Source: an uncultured Clostridia bacterium (lineage in GTDB: Bacteria; Bacillota; Clostridia; Christensenellales; UBA1242). From it: DNA of 64,000 nucleotides. Location of the stretch: positions 496,001-560,000 of the forward strand of contig CAKVHT010000001.1 in the NCBI GenBank assembly GCA_934754375.1, read 5' to 3'. Under the pieces are notes generated by a model, which saw nothing but the letters and a program-made list of their open reading frames with translations, did not search any database and was not told the DNA's origin. Positions 35,306 through 44,595 of the stretch are shown here, piece by piece. Every line of letters starts with the position of its first letter. Within the stretch, counting starts at the first letter, position 1. The translations under genes and the position numbers were made by a program.

Positions 35306-37213
35306 TTATCCTGTTATTAAATAAACAATTTCGCCCAAAAACAACATTGTATTTTCAGGTGGCAATTGTATAAGAACAAACTCTCCTTCGCCCTCCACAA
35401 AACTATTCAAACCAAGCTGTGTTAATTTTGCACATGCATCTGCCAGTTTCATTCCAACAACATTAGGCATTGCTATTGTTGGTTTGTTGTTTAATTGTGT
35501 TTGGTCAGTTGGCGATATTGATTTTGTTTCAAATATGCGTTGAAAAACTGTTGCACCAATCGGTTTTGCAACCACCCCGCCATAATATGCCCCTGCACTT
35601 GGCTCATTGACACACACTATTAAAATATATTGCGGATTGTCAGCAGGAAAACTACCAATAAAACTTGAAATATATTTGCCTGAAGCAATTTTGCCATTTT
35701 CGTCATATTTTTGTGCCGTACCTGTTTTGCCACCTACATTATACCCTGGCACTAATGTGAATTTGTTTGGCTCGTTGACATTGTTTGAAAGCATCATATC
35801 AATTGTTTTGATTGTATCTACTTTTAAATTGATTTTTGACTTGCTGGAACTATGCTTATAAATCACTTTGTTGTCTTCAGTTGAAATGTAATCAATCAAA
35901 TGAGGTGCTACATTATTGCCGGTTGTTATTTTAGCATACACATTTGCCATTTGAAGTTGTGTTACCGCCACCGCATGGCCAAATCCTATACGTGCCAAAT
36001 CAACTGTGCGGACAGTTTCTTTTGCCATAACAATACCACTTGATTCACTGGCAATATCAACACCTGTTTTTGCGCCTATGCCAAAATATTCAAGATATTG
36101 ATAAAATTTATCAAGCCCCACCCTTAACGCAAGATTGACAAACACACAGTTGCAACTGTTTTTAAATGCTTCTAGCAAGGTTAAACTGCCATGTCCAACA
36201 CTGCGCCAACATTTTATTGTTTCACCATCAACGGTTGTTCTGCCACCGCAATAAAAATGTTCGTTTATATTGGTCAACCCTTCATTAAGTGCGGCTGCAA
36301 GTGTTATAAGCTTAAAGGTACTGCCAGGCTCATACACATCAACCACCGCACTGTTTTTTGACAATGCTTGAAGTTCTGCCAAATTGTCACGTGGCACATT
36401 ATTCAAGTCGAAACTTGGCAAACAACTCATTGCTTTTATGCCACCGTTTTGAGCATTTAATATAATGCCTGACACCCCTTTTGCCTTATGAGTTTGCATT
36501 GCTGATTGCATCTCTTGCTCTAAAATCGATTGCATTTGAACATCGATTGTTGTGTGCAAATCAGCACCTGGCACACTTGGTATATAATAGGTTAATGAAT
36601 TTTCTATTTCTTTACCTTGCGCATTTGTTTGTGTCAGCGCTTTGCCGTCAACACCCCGCAAATATTTGTTGTAATAACTTTCAAGCCCTGCTTGACCTGC
36701 ATTGTCTATTGTGCAGTAACCTAGGATTTGCGTCATAAGGTTGCTATATGGATACACTCTTGCCACATTTTGTGACAGATATACTCCATTAATTTTGGCA
36801 AGTTTAAGTGCTATATCTTCATCAACTTGCATTTTGATAAGCACCTCACTCTGCTTTGTGTTTGTAACCTTGTCATACATTTTGTTATAGTCAGTTGACA
36901 AAAGAGTGCTCAATTCACGTGCAAGGGCTTCAGGTTGCTTTACATTGCGCGCACGCACGTATATATCATAGGTTGTAATGGTTGTTGCAAGACTAACCCC
37001 ATTTTGGTCATAAATCTCGCCACGTTTGCTACTTAATGGCAAATCTCTTAGCCATTGTTCTGCTGCCAACAATTGCAAATGCTGATTTTTTATCAATTGC
37101 AAATAAAAAACTCGCCCCAACAATGCCACAAAAAGTGTGCATATTATCACTATGATTGCAACAAACCTTTTTTGTAAGTTTGATAGATTGTAAAAAGTTT
37201 TAAATTTTTTCAT
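35306..37213 (-). CDS. Class B penicillin-binding protein, SpoVD/FtsI-like
   Basis: 635 aa transpeptidase that cross-links peptidoglycan. One TM (~16-38), a PBP dimer domain, then the catalytic motifs S298-T-F-K301 (EPGSTFKL), S353-C-N, and KTGTAQK. A single C-terminal PASTA domain (~575-634, PNVVGMKLADACAKL) resembles SpoVD rather than two-PASTA Pbp2B. No Shine-Dalgarno is seen; a TATACT lies 5 bases before the ATG, so translation may be leaderless. Preceded by the degV terminator, followed by murE after 148 bases. Confidence 0.92.
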   Translation of the reverse strand: MKKFKTFYNLSNLQKRFVAIIVIICTLFVALLGRVFYLQLIKNQHLQLLAAEQWLRDLPLSSKRGEIYDQNGVSLATTITTYDIYVRARNVKQPEALARELSTLLSTDYNKMYDKVTNTKQSEVLIKMQVDEDIALKLAKINGVYLSQNVARVYPYSNLMTQILGYCTIDNAGQAGLESYYNKYLRGVDGKALTQTNAQGKEIENSLTYYIPSVPGADLHTTIDVQMQSILEQEMQSAMQTHKAKGVSGIILNAQNGGIKAMSCLPSFDLNNVPRDNLAELQALSKNSAVVDVYEPGSTFKLITLAAALNEGLTNINEHFYCGGRTTVDGETIKCWRSVGHGSLTLLEAFKNSCNCVFVNLALRVGLDKFYQYLEYFGIGAKTGVDIASESSGIVMAKETVRTVDLARIGFGHAVAVTQLQMANVYAKITTGNNVAPHLIDYISTEDNKVIYKHSSSKSKINLKVDTIKTIDMMLSNNVNEPNKFTLVPGYNVGGKTGTAQKYDENGKIASGKYISSFIGSFPADNPQYILIVCVNEPSAGAYYGGVVAKPIGATVFQRIFETKSISPTDQTQLNNKPTIAMPNVVGMKLADACAKLTQLGLNSFVEGEGEFVLIQLPPENTMLFLGEIVYLITG

Positions 37214-37330
37214 ATTAAAGTATATTTATTTGCCTTAAAATTTAGACTTTTATTTACTGATACTTTAACAATGGTTTTTGACAAATTACCATAAATTGCA
37301 ACAACTATACAGACCTTGAAAAACGCATAA

Positions 37331-37360
37331 AAAAACTAACAGATTTAGCTGTTAGTTTTT
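37331..37360. terminator. Terminator after degV
   Basis: 12-pair perfect stem (37331-37342 with 37349-37360), loop of six; symmetric A/T flanks. Confidence 0.9.
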
Positions 37361-37368
37361 ATCATATT

Positions 37369-38265
37369 TTATTCAGCATTGCGTTCTTGCTCACTTAAAA
37401 ATGCAAAAGCAACCGCATTTGGCCCAACATGTGCCCCTATAACCGGCCCCATAATACGGAATTCTGGTTTAATGCCATATTTTTCAAACAACATTTGTTG
37501 CACTTTTTCTGCCAATGGCAAATTATCCGTATGCACAATTTTTGCAAATGGGAAATCTTTGTTTAGTGTGTAATTTGCAAAATCGTCCACAATCTTTTTT
37601 ACTGCTTTATTTGTTCCACTTATTTTGCGTGTAACTTCCAACTTGCCCGCACGTGTAAACTCAATAATAGGTTTGATTTGCAACAAACTGCCAAACATTG
37701 CACTTGCTGCACTCACCCTGCCACCACGGCAAAGATATTTCAAATCGTCAGCAATGATAAAGTGTTGAAGATTGTTTTTGATTGAATTGATATAATCCGC
37801 TGTTTCACGGTTTGTTTTGCCTTGGGCACGCATCTTCATGGCAACTTCAACCAATATTTGTTCACCGATTGTTGTTGTGCTTGATTCTATGGCAATATAG
37901 TTAATATTTGGATATTTTTGCTTAACAATTTCTATTGCTTTGTTTGCATTGTCAATTGTTGGGCTTAAACCTGCCGATTGAGCAATATGTAATGCATTTA
38001 CAACCCCATCTTCTGCCATTTTTGTGAACAAATCAACATGTGCTTGCAAATTTAAAATGCTTGTTTTTGCCAATGCTCCATTGCGCAATTTGTTGTAAAA
38101 ATCAACATAATCTTGATAAGATTTAAAATCATCAACATATTCATTTATATTGCCAGATTTGTCTGTTATTGTATACTTAAGCCTACCAATATACAATCCG
38201 TATTTTTCAACTTCATCAGCATAAAAATCCGAATTACTATCGGTTGAAATTGCAAATTTATCCAT
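37369..38265 (-). CDS. DegV-family fatty-acid-binding protein
   Basis: 298 aa. Two-domain DegV fold: the N-terminal FAISTDSNSDF, KTSILNLQAHVDLF with the Thr/Ser that binds the fatty-acid carboxylate, LHIAQSAGLSPT, and LCRGGRVSAASAMFGSLLQIKPI. FakB-type proteins present fatty acids to the kinase FakA, which is encoded at 55.6 kb. Inserted between the division genes, behind its own divergent promoter region. Confidence 0.92.
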   Translation of the reverse strand: MDKFAISTDSNSDFYADEVEKYGLYIGRLKYTITDKSGNINEYVDDFKSYQDYVDFYNKLRNGALAKTSILNLQAHVDLFTKMAEDGVVNALHIAQSAGLSPTIDNANKAIEIVKQKYPNINYIAIESSTTTIGEQILVEVAMKMRAQGKTNRETADYINSIKNNLQHFIIADDLKYLCRGGRVSAASAMFGSLLQIKPIIEFTRAGKLEVTRKISGTNKAVKKIVDDFANYTLNKDFPFAKIVHTDNLPLAEKVQQMLFEKYGIKPEFRIMGPVIGAHVGPNAVAFAFLSEQERNAE

Positions 38266-38396
38266 AAAAACCTCTTTTATATGGTCAGTTTAGCATAAAA
38301 GCCTATTTTATGACAAACATTTTAAAACAAAAATCTACAACTAATTAAAAAACCACTTATACCCCAACTAAAAATTGATAAATTTATGATTTGATA

Positions 38397-38425
38397 TTGA
38401 AAAATGACTTATAGTTTGCTATAAT
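38397..38425 (+). promoter_or_regulatory. Promoter of the helical-repeat gene (leaderless)
   Basis: TTGAAA (38397-38402), 17-base spacer, TATAAT (38420-38425). The first ATG is only 10 bases past the -10, leaving no room for a ribosome site. Confidence 0.8.
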
Positions 38426-38435
38426 CTGCATTAAT

Positions 38436-39053
38436 ATGTTTATGAAAAAAGAAATTAAGAGTATTGATTTATTAAAAAGCAATTTGCAATCAGGCAATGA
38501 TTTTTTCAATAATGGAATGAGAAATTTTAGAAACAGACAATACGTGCAAGCTAAAAAAGATTTTTCAATTGCAAAAATGTTTTATAAAAACGCAGGTTAC
38601 GACAATAAAATGATGGAATGTGATGGACACATCTTTAAATGCACCCAATCTTTGCTTAAGGCTGTATATTTAAGACGTGCTAATGAAGAGTTTGATTATG
38701 CCATGATGTTTTATGAAAGCAGATATTATCACAATGCACTTGTCTCCTACTCTAAAGCAAAACAATGGTTTAACCAAGCAGGACAATACAAAAAAGCAGA
38801 TGTTTGCGATTATTATATAAAGATTGTTGCAAAATATTGTGCTGAAGAAAAGACGCATGAAGAAATTTGTGATTTGTTTAAATATGCTGTGGAACTGTGG
38901 GACTCAAACAAACATTATCAAGCCATTGCAAATATGCAAGTTGCAAAAAGCAGATTTGAAAAAGAAAAATCTTATGACGATGTTGCTGATTGTGATTTTT
39001 ATTTAAACAGGTGGTTTGCCGTTTTAGATTTAAATCCTAAAACAAGCATGTAA
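38436..39053 (+). CDS. TPR-like helical-repeat protein, unknown
   Basis: 205 aa, no membrane segment. At least three tetratricopeptide-like helix pairs are visible, each with a Tyr/Ala/Lys pattern: QYVQAKKDFSIAKMFYKNAG (~36-55), RYYHNALVSYSKAKQWFNQAG and KHYQAIANMQVAKSRFEKEK. TPR folds bind other proteins; the partner is unknown. Two ATGs (38436, 38442) are possible and neither has a ribosome site. It interrupts the division cluster on the opposite strand and has its own promoter and terminator. Confidence 0.8.
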   Translation: MFMKKEIKSIDLLKSNLQSGNDFFNNGMRNFRNRQYVQAKKDFSIAKMFYKNAGYDNKMMECDGHIFKCTQSLLKAVYLRRANEEFDYAMMFYESRYYHNALVSYSKAKQWFNQAGQYKKADVCDYYIKIVAKYCAEEKTHEEICDLFKYAVELWDSNKHYQAIANMQVAKSRFEKEKSYDDVADCDFYLNRWFAVLDLNPKTSM

Positions 39054-39084
39054 CTAAAAATAAATCAGATTTTCCTTTAAAAAA

Positions 39085-39116
39085 ACAAAAACACCTTTGA
39101 TTAAGGTGTTTTTTGC
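39085..39116. terminator. Bidirectional terminator
   Basis: Ten-pair perfect stem AAAACACCTT/AAGGTGTTTT (39088-39097 with 39103-39112), five-base loop; serves the helical-repeat gene and the ftsL-like gene. Confidence 0.9.
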
Positions 39117-39120
39117 TAAC

Positions 39121-39651
39121 TTAACTAAAAAGACTTCTAAATAGAATTGTTAATTTATCTATAAGGTTCAAAGACTTATTATCGTCATTATAATCTCGTG
39201 GTTGATTTAATGTGATTGAAATGCCTTCGCCAGTAATTGGTTGGTCTGGTGTGTCATGGTCTTTGGCTATTTGCAATATTTCGCTTTGCGATTGAATTGT
39301 TTTTACATTATCATCAATTTTTTTGTTCAAACCAACCAAAGTTGCAACATTTACACCAACAAAAGCAAATAACAATGTTGCAATTGCAATATAAACACCT
39401 GTAACCAATTTAAGACGCTTTTTGACAAATTTTTTATGCTCATCTTCTTTTCTTGCAAAGGGTCTATCTTCAAGTGCTGGTGCTGTTTGAGCGTCTGTTA
39501 AACCTTGCAATTTTTTTTCAGATTTAATGTCTTGTTCACTTTTTATAAGGTCTTCAAGGCGTGGCAAATCATCGAGTTTGAGTTCTTGCTTTTGCTCTTG
39601 CTCGATAGCTGTGGTTGTTTCTGTTTGAGCTTGTTTTTCTAGTTCTTCCAT
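39121..39651 (-). CDS. FtsL-like division protein
   Basis: 176 aa. An acidic, Glu/Gln-rich cytoplasmic N-terminus (1-80), one TM (~88-112) and a short extracytoplasmic coiled coil (NKKIDDNVKTIQSQSEILQI). This bitopic layout plus its place directly after rsmH is how FtsL is recognised, since its sequence is poorly conserved. The cytoplasmic part is about three times longer than usual, so this remains a positional call. Confidence 0.6.
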   Translation of the reverse strand: MEELEKQAQTETTTAIEQEQKQELKLDDLPRLEDLIKSEQDIKSEKKLQGLTDAQTAPALEDRPFARKEDEHKKFVKKRLKLVTGVYIAIATLLFAFVGVNVATLVGLNKKIDDNVKTIQSQSEILQIAKDHDTPDQPITGEGISITLNQPRDYNDDNKSLNLIDKLTILFRSLFS

Positions 39652-39700
39652 ACCCTACCTTAATTCTCCTTTTAAATTTGTCAAAACTACATTTTTATTG

Positions 39701-40630
39701 TTAAAGTTTTTCTGCTATACGCAATTTTGCACTGCCTGAACGGCTGTTTGAAAGCAATTCATTGTCTGTTGGCACAATTGGGTGACGTGTAATTAATTTT
39801 ACATCAGCCTTATGCCCGCAAACACATTTAGGCATTTTAGGTGGACATATACAATCGGTTGAGTGCAATTTAAATGCGTTTTTAACCACTCTATCTTCCA
39901 GTGGGTGGAATGTTATAATACAAATTCTACCAAATTTGTGCAAAACTTGCAACATTTTTTCAATTGCTGTTGGCAAGTCATTTAATTCGTTATTAACTTC
40001 TATGCGTATGGCTTGAAACACCTTATTTGGCAAACTGGTTTTGCCCTGAAATTTTGGTGGATAACTTGACACAACTATGTCTCGCAATTCAAAGGTCGTT
40101 GTGATTGGTTTTTGTTCTCTAAATTTAACGATTTTGCGTGCAATTTGGCGAGAGTTGCGCTCTTCTCCATAATCAAACATAATACGTGCCAAATCTGCTT
40201 CACTATAATTGTTTACCACATATTCAGCATCAAGAGTTTGTGTCTTGTTCATTCTCATATCAAGGCGAGCATCTTTCATAAAACTGAAGCCTCGTGTTGC
40301 AGTGTCTATTTGATAACTGCTTACCCCAAGGTCTGCCAGTATGCCGTCCACACCATTAATGTTTAAATCTGCCAAAATGCGATCAATATTTGCAAAATTA
40401 TCATTTACGAATATAATTTTGTTTAGATATTCAACCAAATGTTCATGGGCAGCAGTTAAAGCATCGGTATCTTTATCAATACAAATAAGTTTGCCGGTTG
40501 TAAGCCTTTTTGCAATTTCTAGTGAATGCCCGCCACCACCAGTTGTGCAATCCACGTAAATACCATCAGGTTTAATATTAAGCCCTTCAATACTTTCTTG
40601 CTTTAAAACTGATATATGTTTAAATTCCAT
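39701..40630 (-). CDS. rsmH: 16S rRNA (cytosine1402-N4)-methyltransferase
   Basis: 309 aa. SAM motif VDCTTGGGGHS (~27-37), DGILADLGVSSYQ, RGFSFMKDARLDMRM and ITFHPLEDRVVK are diagnostic of RsmH/MraW. Methylates N4 of C1402 in the P-site of 16S rRNA. It heads the classical division cluster, though no mraZ stands before it; the metallophosphoesterase gene ends 9 bases upstream. Confidence 0.98.
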   Translation of the reverse strand: MEFKHISVLKQESIEGLNIKPDGIYVDCTTGGGGHSLEIAKRLTTGKLICIDKDTDALTAAHEHLVEYLNKIIFVNDNFANIDRILADLNINGVDGILADLGVSSYQIDTATRGFSFMKDARLDMRMNKTQTLDAEYVVNNYSEADLARIMFDYGEERNSRQIARKIVKFREQKPITTTFELRDIVVSSYPPKFQGKTSLPNKVFQAIRIEVNNELNDLPTAIEKMLQVLHKFGRICIITFHPLEDRVVKNAFKLHSTDCICPPKMPKCVCGHKADVKLITRHPIVPTDNELLSNSRSGSAKLRIAEKL

Positions 40631-40639
40631 AATTACCTT

Positions 40640-41335
40640 TTAATAAATTTCCAAAAGTTTGTTGTTTAACGCATCACAACTTGTTAAATAGTATTTTACA
40701 CCATCGATTTCATTATACATCATTTTAGGATTAATGTAGCCATGCAGATGTGCAAAAATACAACTATCAACACCTGCCAGCTCTATCATTTTTGTGAACT
40801 CATTTGGTTCAACCTTATTGTTAAATGGTGGATAATGTGTGATATAAACTATCTTTTCATCTCCTGTTTTAAGTTCTTGTGCACTTTTCAACGATAAATC
40901 CAATCTAATCAGTTCTCTAGCATAAATTTTGTTGTTTTCATCATTGTTGTTTTTGCCTTCAGGTATCAGCCAACCACGATTGCCACAAAAAATATAGTTG
41001 CCTATTTTTATAGCGTCATTTTGAAGAGCATAAACATTTTTTGGCAATACTGCACGAACTTTGCTTACACTATGCCACCAATAATCATGGTTGCCACGTA
41101 TAATGATTTTTGTGCCTTTCAATGTGTTAAGCCATTCAAAATCTGGCACAACGTCTTCAAGTTTCATTGCCCAAGAATAATCTCCTGCCAAAATCACAAT
41201 ATCTTCATCTGTTACTTTACTGTTCCAGTCAGCAACAATCTTTTCAATATAATTATCCCATACACGCCCAAACACATTCATTGGCTTTGTATTGTTGATA
41301 TCAAGGTGTAAGTCGCTTATTGAATAAATTTTCAT
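40640..41335 (-). CDS. Metallophosphoesterase
   Basis: 231 aa. Dinuclear metal ligands visible in ISDLHLD, LAGDYSW, IRGNHDYWW, THYPPF and AHLHGY, the full calcineurin-like set. Resembles the clostridial YkuE/YfcE-type hydrolases of unknown substrate. ATG at 41335 chosen: AGGTG upstream, one base after the stop of the previous gene, so coupled. Confidence 0.9.
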   Translation of the reverse strand: MKIYSISDLHLDINNTKPMNVFGRVWDNYIEKIVADWNSKVTDEDIVILAGDYSWAMKLEDVVPDFEWLNTLKGTKIIIRGNHDYWWHSVSKVRAVLPKNVYALQNDAIKIGNYIFCGNRGWLIPEGKNNNDENNKIYARELIRLDLSLKSAQELKTGDEKIVYITHYPPFNNKVEPNEFTKMIELAGVDSCIFAHLHGYINPKMMYNEIDGVKYYLTSCDALNNKLLEIY

Positions 41336-41336
41336 G

Positions 41337-41957
41337 TTACACCTGCCCTTTTGATTGCTGTTCAGCCTGTTCTGCTTGTGATTGTGCCAGTTTTTGCATA
41401 TTGCGTTCATTGCGCTTATACAACAACATCAATTTTGGCCTATTATATCTTTGAACCATTGCTGGCATAATGTTGATTATAAAGTTTGCCAAAAGCAAAG
41501 GCAAACCAACGATATACCAAGTTTGAAGGCAACCAAAAACTGCAAGCAAACCCAAAATTGCACTGCTTACGTGTATATACTCTGCCAAAACGGTTTCAGC
41601 AATAAATTGTTTGACGTGTTCGTTATCCTTCATATCTCCAACTTGAGATTTATCAAACCCTGCAAACAGTTTGCCCAATTCTGGTATTTTATCTTTCCAT
41701 TTCCTTATGCCTAATCTGACATAAAATTTATCTTCCCAATCATGCACTTGATAACGTTTGCTCATTGGATTAATTTTTTTCAAAAACAATTTTGAGCAAC
41801 TTGCTATGATGATGTTTATGCCAACAAGCAAAAGCAATGTGTTTGCCACCGACCTAATAATATATCCATCAGTGAACCCCAACACATTAACACCAATTGT
41901 TAAACCTAAAATTATTGAGATAATTGTGCCAATCAAGGCAACAATTGTAAAAACCAT
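41337..41957 (-). CDS. Acyltransferase-like membrane protein (CrtO-type family)
   Basis: 206 aa with four membrane segments. The block RLGIRKWKDKIPELG, then FIAETVLAEYIHV and the C-terminal MVQRYNRPKL match the family of staphylococcal glycosyl-4,4'-diaponeurosporenoate acyltransferase. No carotenoid genes are near, so here it more likely acylates another lipid or glycolipid; the function is open. The C-terminus is Gln/Glu-rich. Shine-Dalgarno AAAGGG. Confidence 0.7.
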   Translation of the reverse strand: MVFTIVALIGTIISIILGLTIGVNVLGFTDGYIIRSVANTLLLLVGINIIIASCSKLFLKKINPMSKRYQVHDWEDKFYVRLGIRKWKDKIPELGKLFAGFDKSQVGDMKDNEHVKQFIAETVLAEYIHVSSAILGLLAVFGCLQTWYIVGLPLLLANFIINIMPAMVQRYNRPKLMLLYKRNERNMQKLAQSQAEQAEQQSKGQV

Positions 41958-42006
41958 AAAATTTACCCTTTAATATTCAATTTTGTTTACACAAAAACAA
42001 CCAAAG

Positions 42007-42023
42007 TTAATACTTTGTATTAA
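42007..42023. promoter_or_regulatory. Palindrome between divergent genes
   Basis: TTAATAC-TTT-GTATTAA, seven perfect inverted bases, in the 166-base divergent region upstream of the genes at 41957 (-) and 42124 (+). Operator-like; the binding protein is unknown. Confidence 0.45.
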
Positions 42024-42123
42024 GAGACTAGCAAAAAATTAAATTTGTGTCAAAACAATTTGACAAGTTTTAACATTTTTACCCTGTTGAGAATAAAATA
42101 TATTAGAATTTTAGGAGGTTAAA

Positions 42124-42792
42124 ATGTCATTTTATACTGATTCTCGTCCGGGGATATTCCCTGGTCAGACGAACAATGTAACAAATGGTCTATGCGAAAG
42201 AATTTGTATTCAAGCAACAAAAGTGTTTGATGCATGTATGAATCAAAGCCAACTTGAAGATTATGCCCTTACACTTACTGGCTTTACACCAGCAAATCCA
42301 ACCACACCTTTAACTTTTGTTAGTGGTAATTCAGTGATTGGTTCAAAAGCAACTGTTTCTGGTGTTAATATCACTCGTTTTGATGATAGACCAAACTTTG
42401 CACGTGTTCAAGCAACCATCAATATCCCTGTTACAGTTACATATACAGACGCAAACAATGTTGCTGGCACTGCAACCGGCACTATAAGTTTGCCACAAGA
42501 TGTTATCTTATACGTGCCTCAACCATCTCTTACACCTATTGACGTTGTCGCTTTTGGCACAACTGTTATTTCCGCTGGCACTTATAATGCAACAACAGGT
42601 GGCTTTACTATCAATGCTTGTGTTACAACAATTTTGAAAATCGTTGCTGATGTTGATGTGCTTGTGCCAAGTTATGGATATTGCCCTATCCCACCTTGCA
42701 CCCCTTACACAGGTGGCGATGTCTGCCCAGGAGTGTTCGACCTTCCATTGTACCCAACAGCAGTTAGCCCACAATCTCAAAATGCGAGATAA
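42124..42792 (+). CDS. Conserved clostridial protein of unknown function
   Basis: 222 aa, no signal peptide or membrane segment. Beta-rich, with Thr/Val/Asn/Pro, and Cys pairs near the ends: GLCERICIQATKVFDAC (~22-38) and SYGYCPIPPCTPY plus VCPGVF (~193-214). I recall closely similar proteins (CERICIQ... PNFARVQATI... YGYC.IPPC) in many spore-forming clostridia, always unnamed. A very strong AGGAGG ribosome site, a likely promoter (TTAACA, N18, TAAAAT) and a terminator suggest an abundant product made from a single-gene unit. A role in the spore coat or cell surface is a guess. Confidence 0.75.
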   Translation: MSFYTDSRPGIFPGQTNNVTNGLCERICIQATKVFDACMNQSQLEDYALTLTGFTPANPTTPLTFVSGNSVIGSKATVSGVNITRFDDRPNFARVQATINIPVTVTYTDANNVAGTATGTISLPQDVILYVPQPSLTPIDVVAFGTTVISAGTYNATTGGFTINACVTTILKIVADVDVLVPSYGYCPIPPCTPYTGGDVCPGVFDLPLYPTAVSPQSQNAR

Positions 42793-42836
42793 CATAAACA
42801 GAAACAAAAAGATGTTGCTCACATTATAAAAACATG

Positions 42837-42866
42837 AAAAAACAAGCCTTTATTTGGCTTGTTTTT
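42837..42866. terminator. Bidirectional terminator
   Basis: Ten-pair perfect stem AAAACAAGCC/GGCTTGTTTT (42839-42848 with 42856-42865); its right arm covers the end of the minus-strand gene at 42850. Confidence 0.9.
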
Positions 42867-43836
42867 TACTATAAATAAGGCCATTTATATCAAAAATCCT
42901 TGAAACATTATCAGTCTTTTTCACTTTGTCAATATTTGCTTTCTTTTTACTTAAAAACTTAAAATATGGTGTAGCTGTTAAGCGTTTATTTTCATATTCA
43001 ACAATGTAATATTCATCATTGTTTATCTCGGTTAAAAATTCAAGTAAATCTTGCTCTTCCACAAAGCAATAAAGCTTCTCATTGATGTAAATGTTTGATT
43101 CAGTGTAATTATAATTTATGATAAAATGATCATGATATCTAATTTTAATATTAAAATTTGAAACGGTTGCTTTATCTCCATACAAAGCCAAAATTGGTTT
43201 AATATCTTCATTGAAATTTTTCTCTACTTGCCTATCCACCGCTTCTTTTCTTAACTTTTTGCTTTTAAAAAATGTTTTTAAATTCTTTTCACAATTGTTA
43301 AGCACAATATCCAAATCTTCCACATTGATTTTATAGTATTTGAGTATCGAGTACAACGCGCTGTTTAATTTAAGAGAAAAAGTTTGATTTTCGCTTTGAA
43401 AATTGATAAATATTTTATAAATTTCTCCGGCAAAAAAGCACTGATATGTGGCATAGATTTTTAAGTCTTTATAAAGATATTCTTCATCATCTTTAAGATT
43501 TTTTATTCTATCATTTTGCAATTCAATATCTATTCCATTAACATGAAAGATAAAATCTTTTTTCTTAAATTTAAAATTTACCGATTTGTCCATGTTTTCA
43601 ACACTGAATTTTTTTGAAAAAGCTTTAATTTCAGCCTTTCTAACAACATAATACCCAATCCACATGTATATCATAAAAAGAAAATCAAAAGATATGTACA
43701 CAATAAAGTAAACTAAAAAGAAGCCCTCAAGTTTTTTACAAAATAGAAATGGAACTGCCCCAAGCAAAACTGGTATAAGGGCAATCAAATTTATGATATC
43801 ATATTTTTTTCTAATTGGTAATCTGTCATCTTCCAT
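42850..43836 (-). CDS. Membrane protein with large cytoplasmic domain, unknown
   Basis: 328 aa. Two TM segments (about 16-32 and 38-64) followed by a ~260-residue soluble region rich in Lys, Asn, Asp, Tyr and Phe with alternating strands. No family recognised. The layout is that of small two-TM proteins with a C-terminal YcxB-like domain, a weak resemblance. Single-gene unit. Confidence 0.75.
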   Translation of the reverse strand: MEDDRLPIRKKYDIINLIALIPVLLGAVPFLFCKKLEGFFLVYFIVYISFDFLFMIYMWIGYYVVRKAEIKAFSKKFSVENMDKSVNFKFKKKDFIFHVNGIDIELQNDRIKNLKDDEEYLYKDLKIYATYQCFFAGEIYKIFINFQSENQTFSLKLNSALYSILKYYKINVEDLDIVLNNCEKNLKTFFKSKKLRKEAVDRQVEKNFNEDIKPILALYGDKATVSNFNIKIRYHDHFIINYNYTESNIYINEKLYCFVEEQDLLEFLTEINNDEYYIVEYENKRLTATPYFKFLSKKKANIDKVKKTDNVSRIFDINGLIYSKKQAK

Positions 43837-43998
43837 AAAACTCCCCTTTTAACTATACTTCATAGTTGTAAATTGGCGCAAATCTCTATAAAACACTCAT
43901 CTTAATTTTTCGTACTGCCAACTTAATATTTGATAGATATGAATATAGCAATATCTGTCATTTCATTGACAAACGCGTCCACTTTAAATCACTTGTTT

Positions 43999-44586
43999 TT
44001 ATACATAGTCTTTTATAATTTCTGCAACACGTTCTTTCCCCAGTTTCTTTTCAGCACTTGTTGCAATAATGTGTGTTTTGTTAAAACGCAACTCGTTTGA
44101 AATTTTTGAAATTTGCATATTCAACTCACTGCGTGAAATTTTGTCAGTTTTTGTCAAAATCAACACTGCTGGCAATTCATTTGTTGCAAGGTAATCTAAC
44201 ATCTGTTTGTCAAGTTCTGTTGGTGATATTCGGCTATCTAAAAGCACAAGTACAAGTTTAAGATTTTGATTTTCAACAAAATAGTCGTTCATAACACTAT
44301 CCCATGCTGAAGCAATGTTTTTGCCTGCTTTGTGAAAGCCGTACCCAGGCAAATCCACCAAATAAAACTGATTATTGATATTAAAATAATTCACAAGCCT
44401 TGTTCTGCCTGGCGTTGAACTGGTTTTTGCCATTTTGCTATTGTCAGTAAGCATGTTTATAAGACTGCTTTTGCCAACATTGCTCCTGCCAACTATCGCT
44501 ATTTGTGGCAAATCATCGACTATAAATTCCGCTTTCTTGCTTGCGCTTTTTATAAATTTTGCATTGATAAATCTTACATTTTCCAT
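43999..44586 (-). CDS. engB: Ribosome biogenesis GTPase EngB/YsxC
   Basis: 195 aa. G1 GRSNVGKSSLIN (~33-44), G2 SSTPGRT, G3 DLPGYG, G4 LTKTDK and G5 TSAEKK are all present. Essential GTPase in 50S assembly. Own consensus promoter; divergent from dinB. Confidence 0.97.
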   Translation of the reverse strand: MENVRFINAKFIKSASKKAEFIVDDLPQIAIVGRSNVGKSSLINMLTDNSKMAKTSSTPGRTRLVNYFNINNQFYLVDLPGYGFHKAGKNIASAWDSVMNDYFVENQNLKLVLVLLDSRISPTELDKQMLDYLATNELPAVLILTKTDKISRSELNMQISKISNELRFNKTHIIATSAEKKLGKERVAEIIKDYV

Positions 44587-44595
44587 AATAAAATT

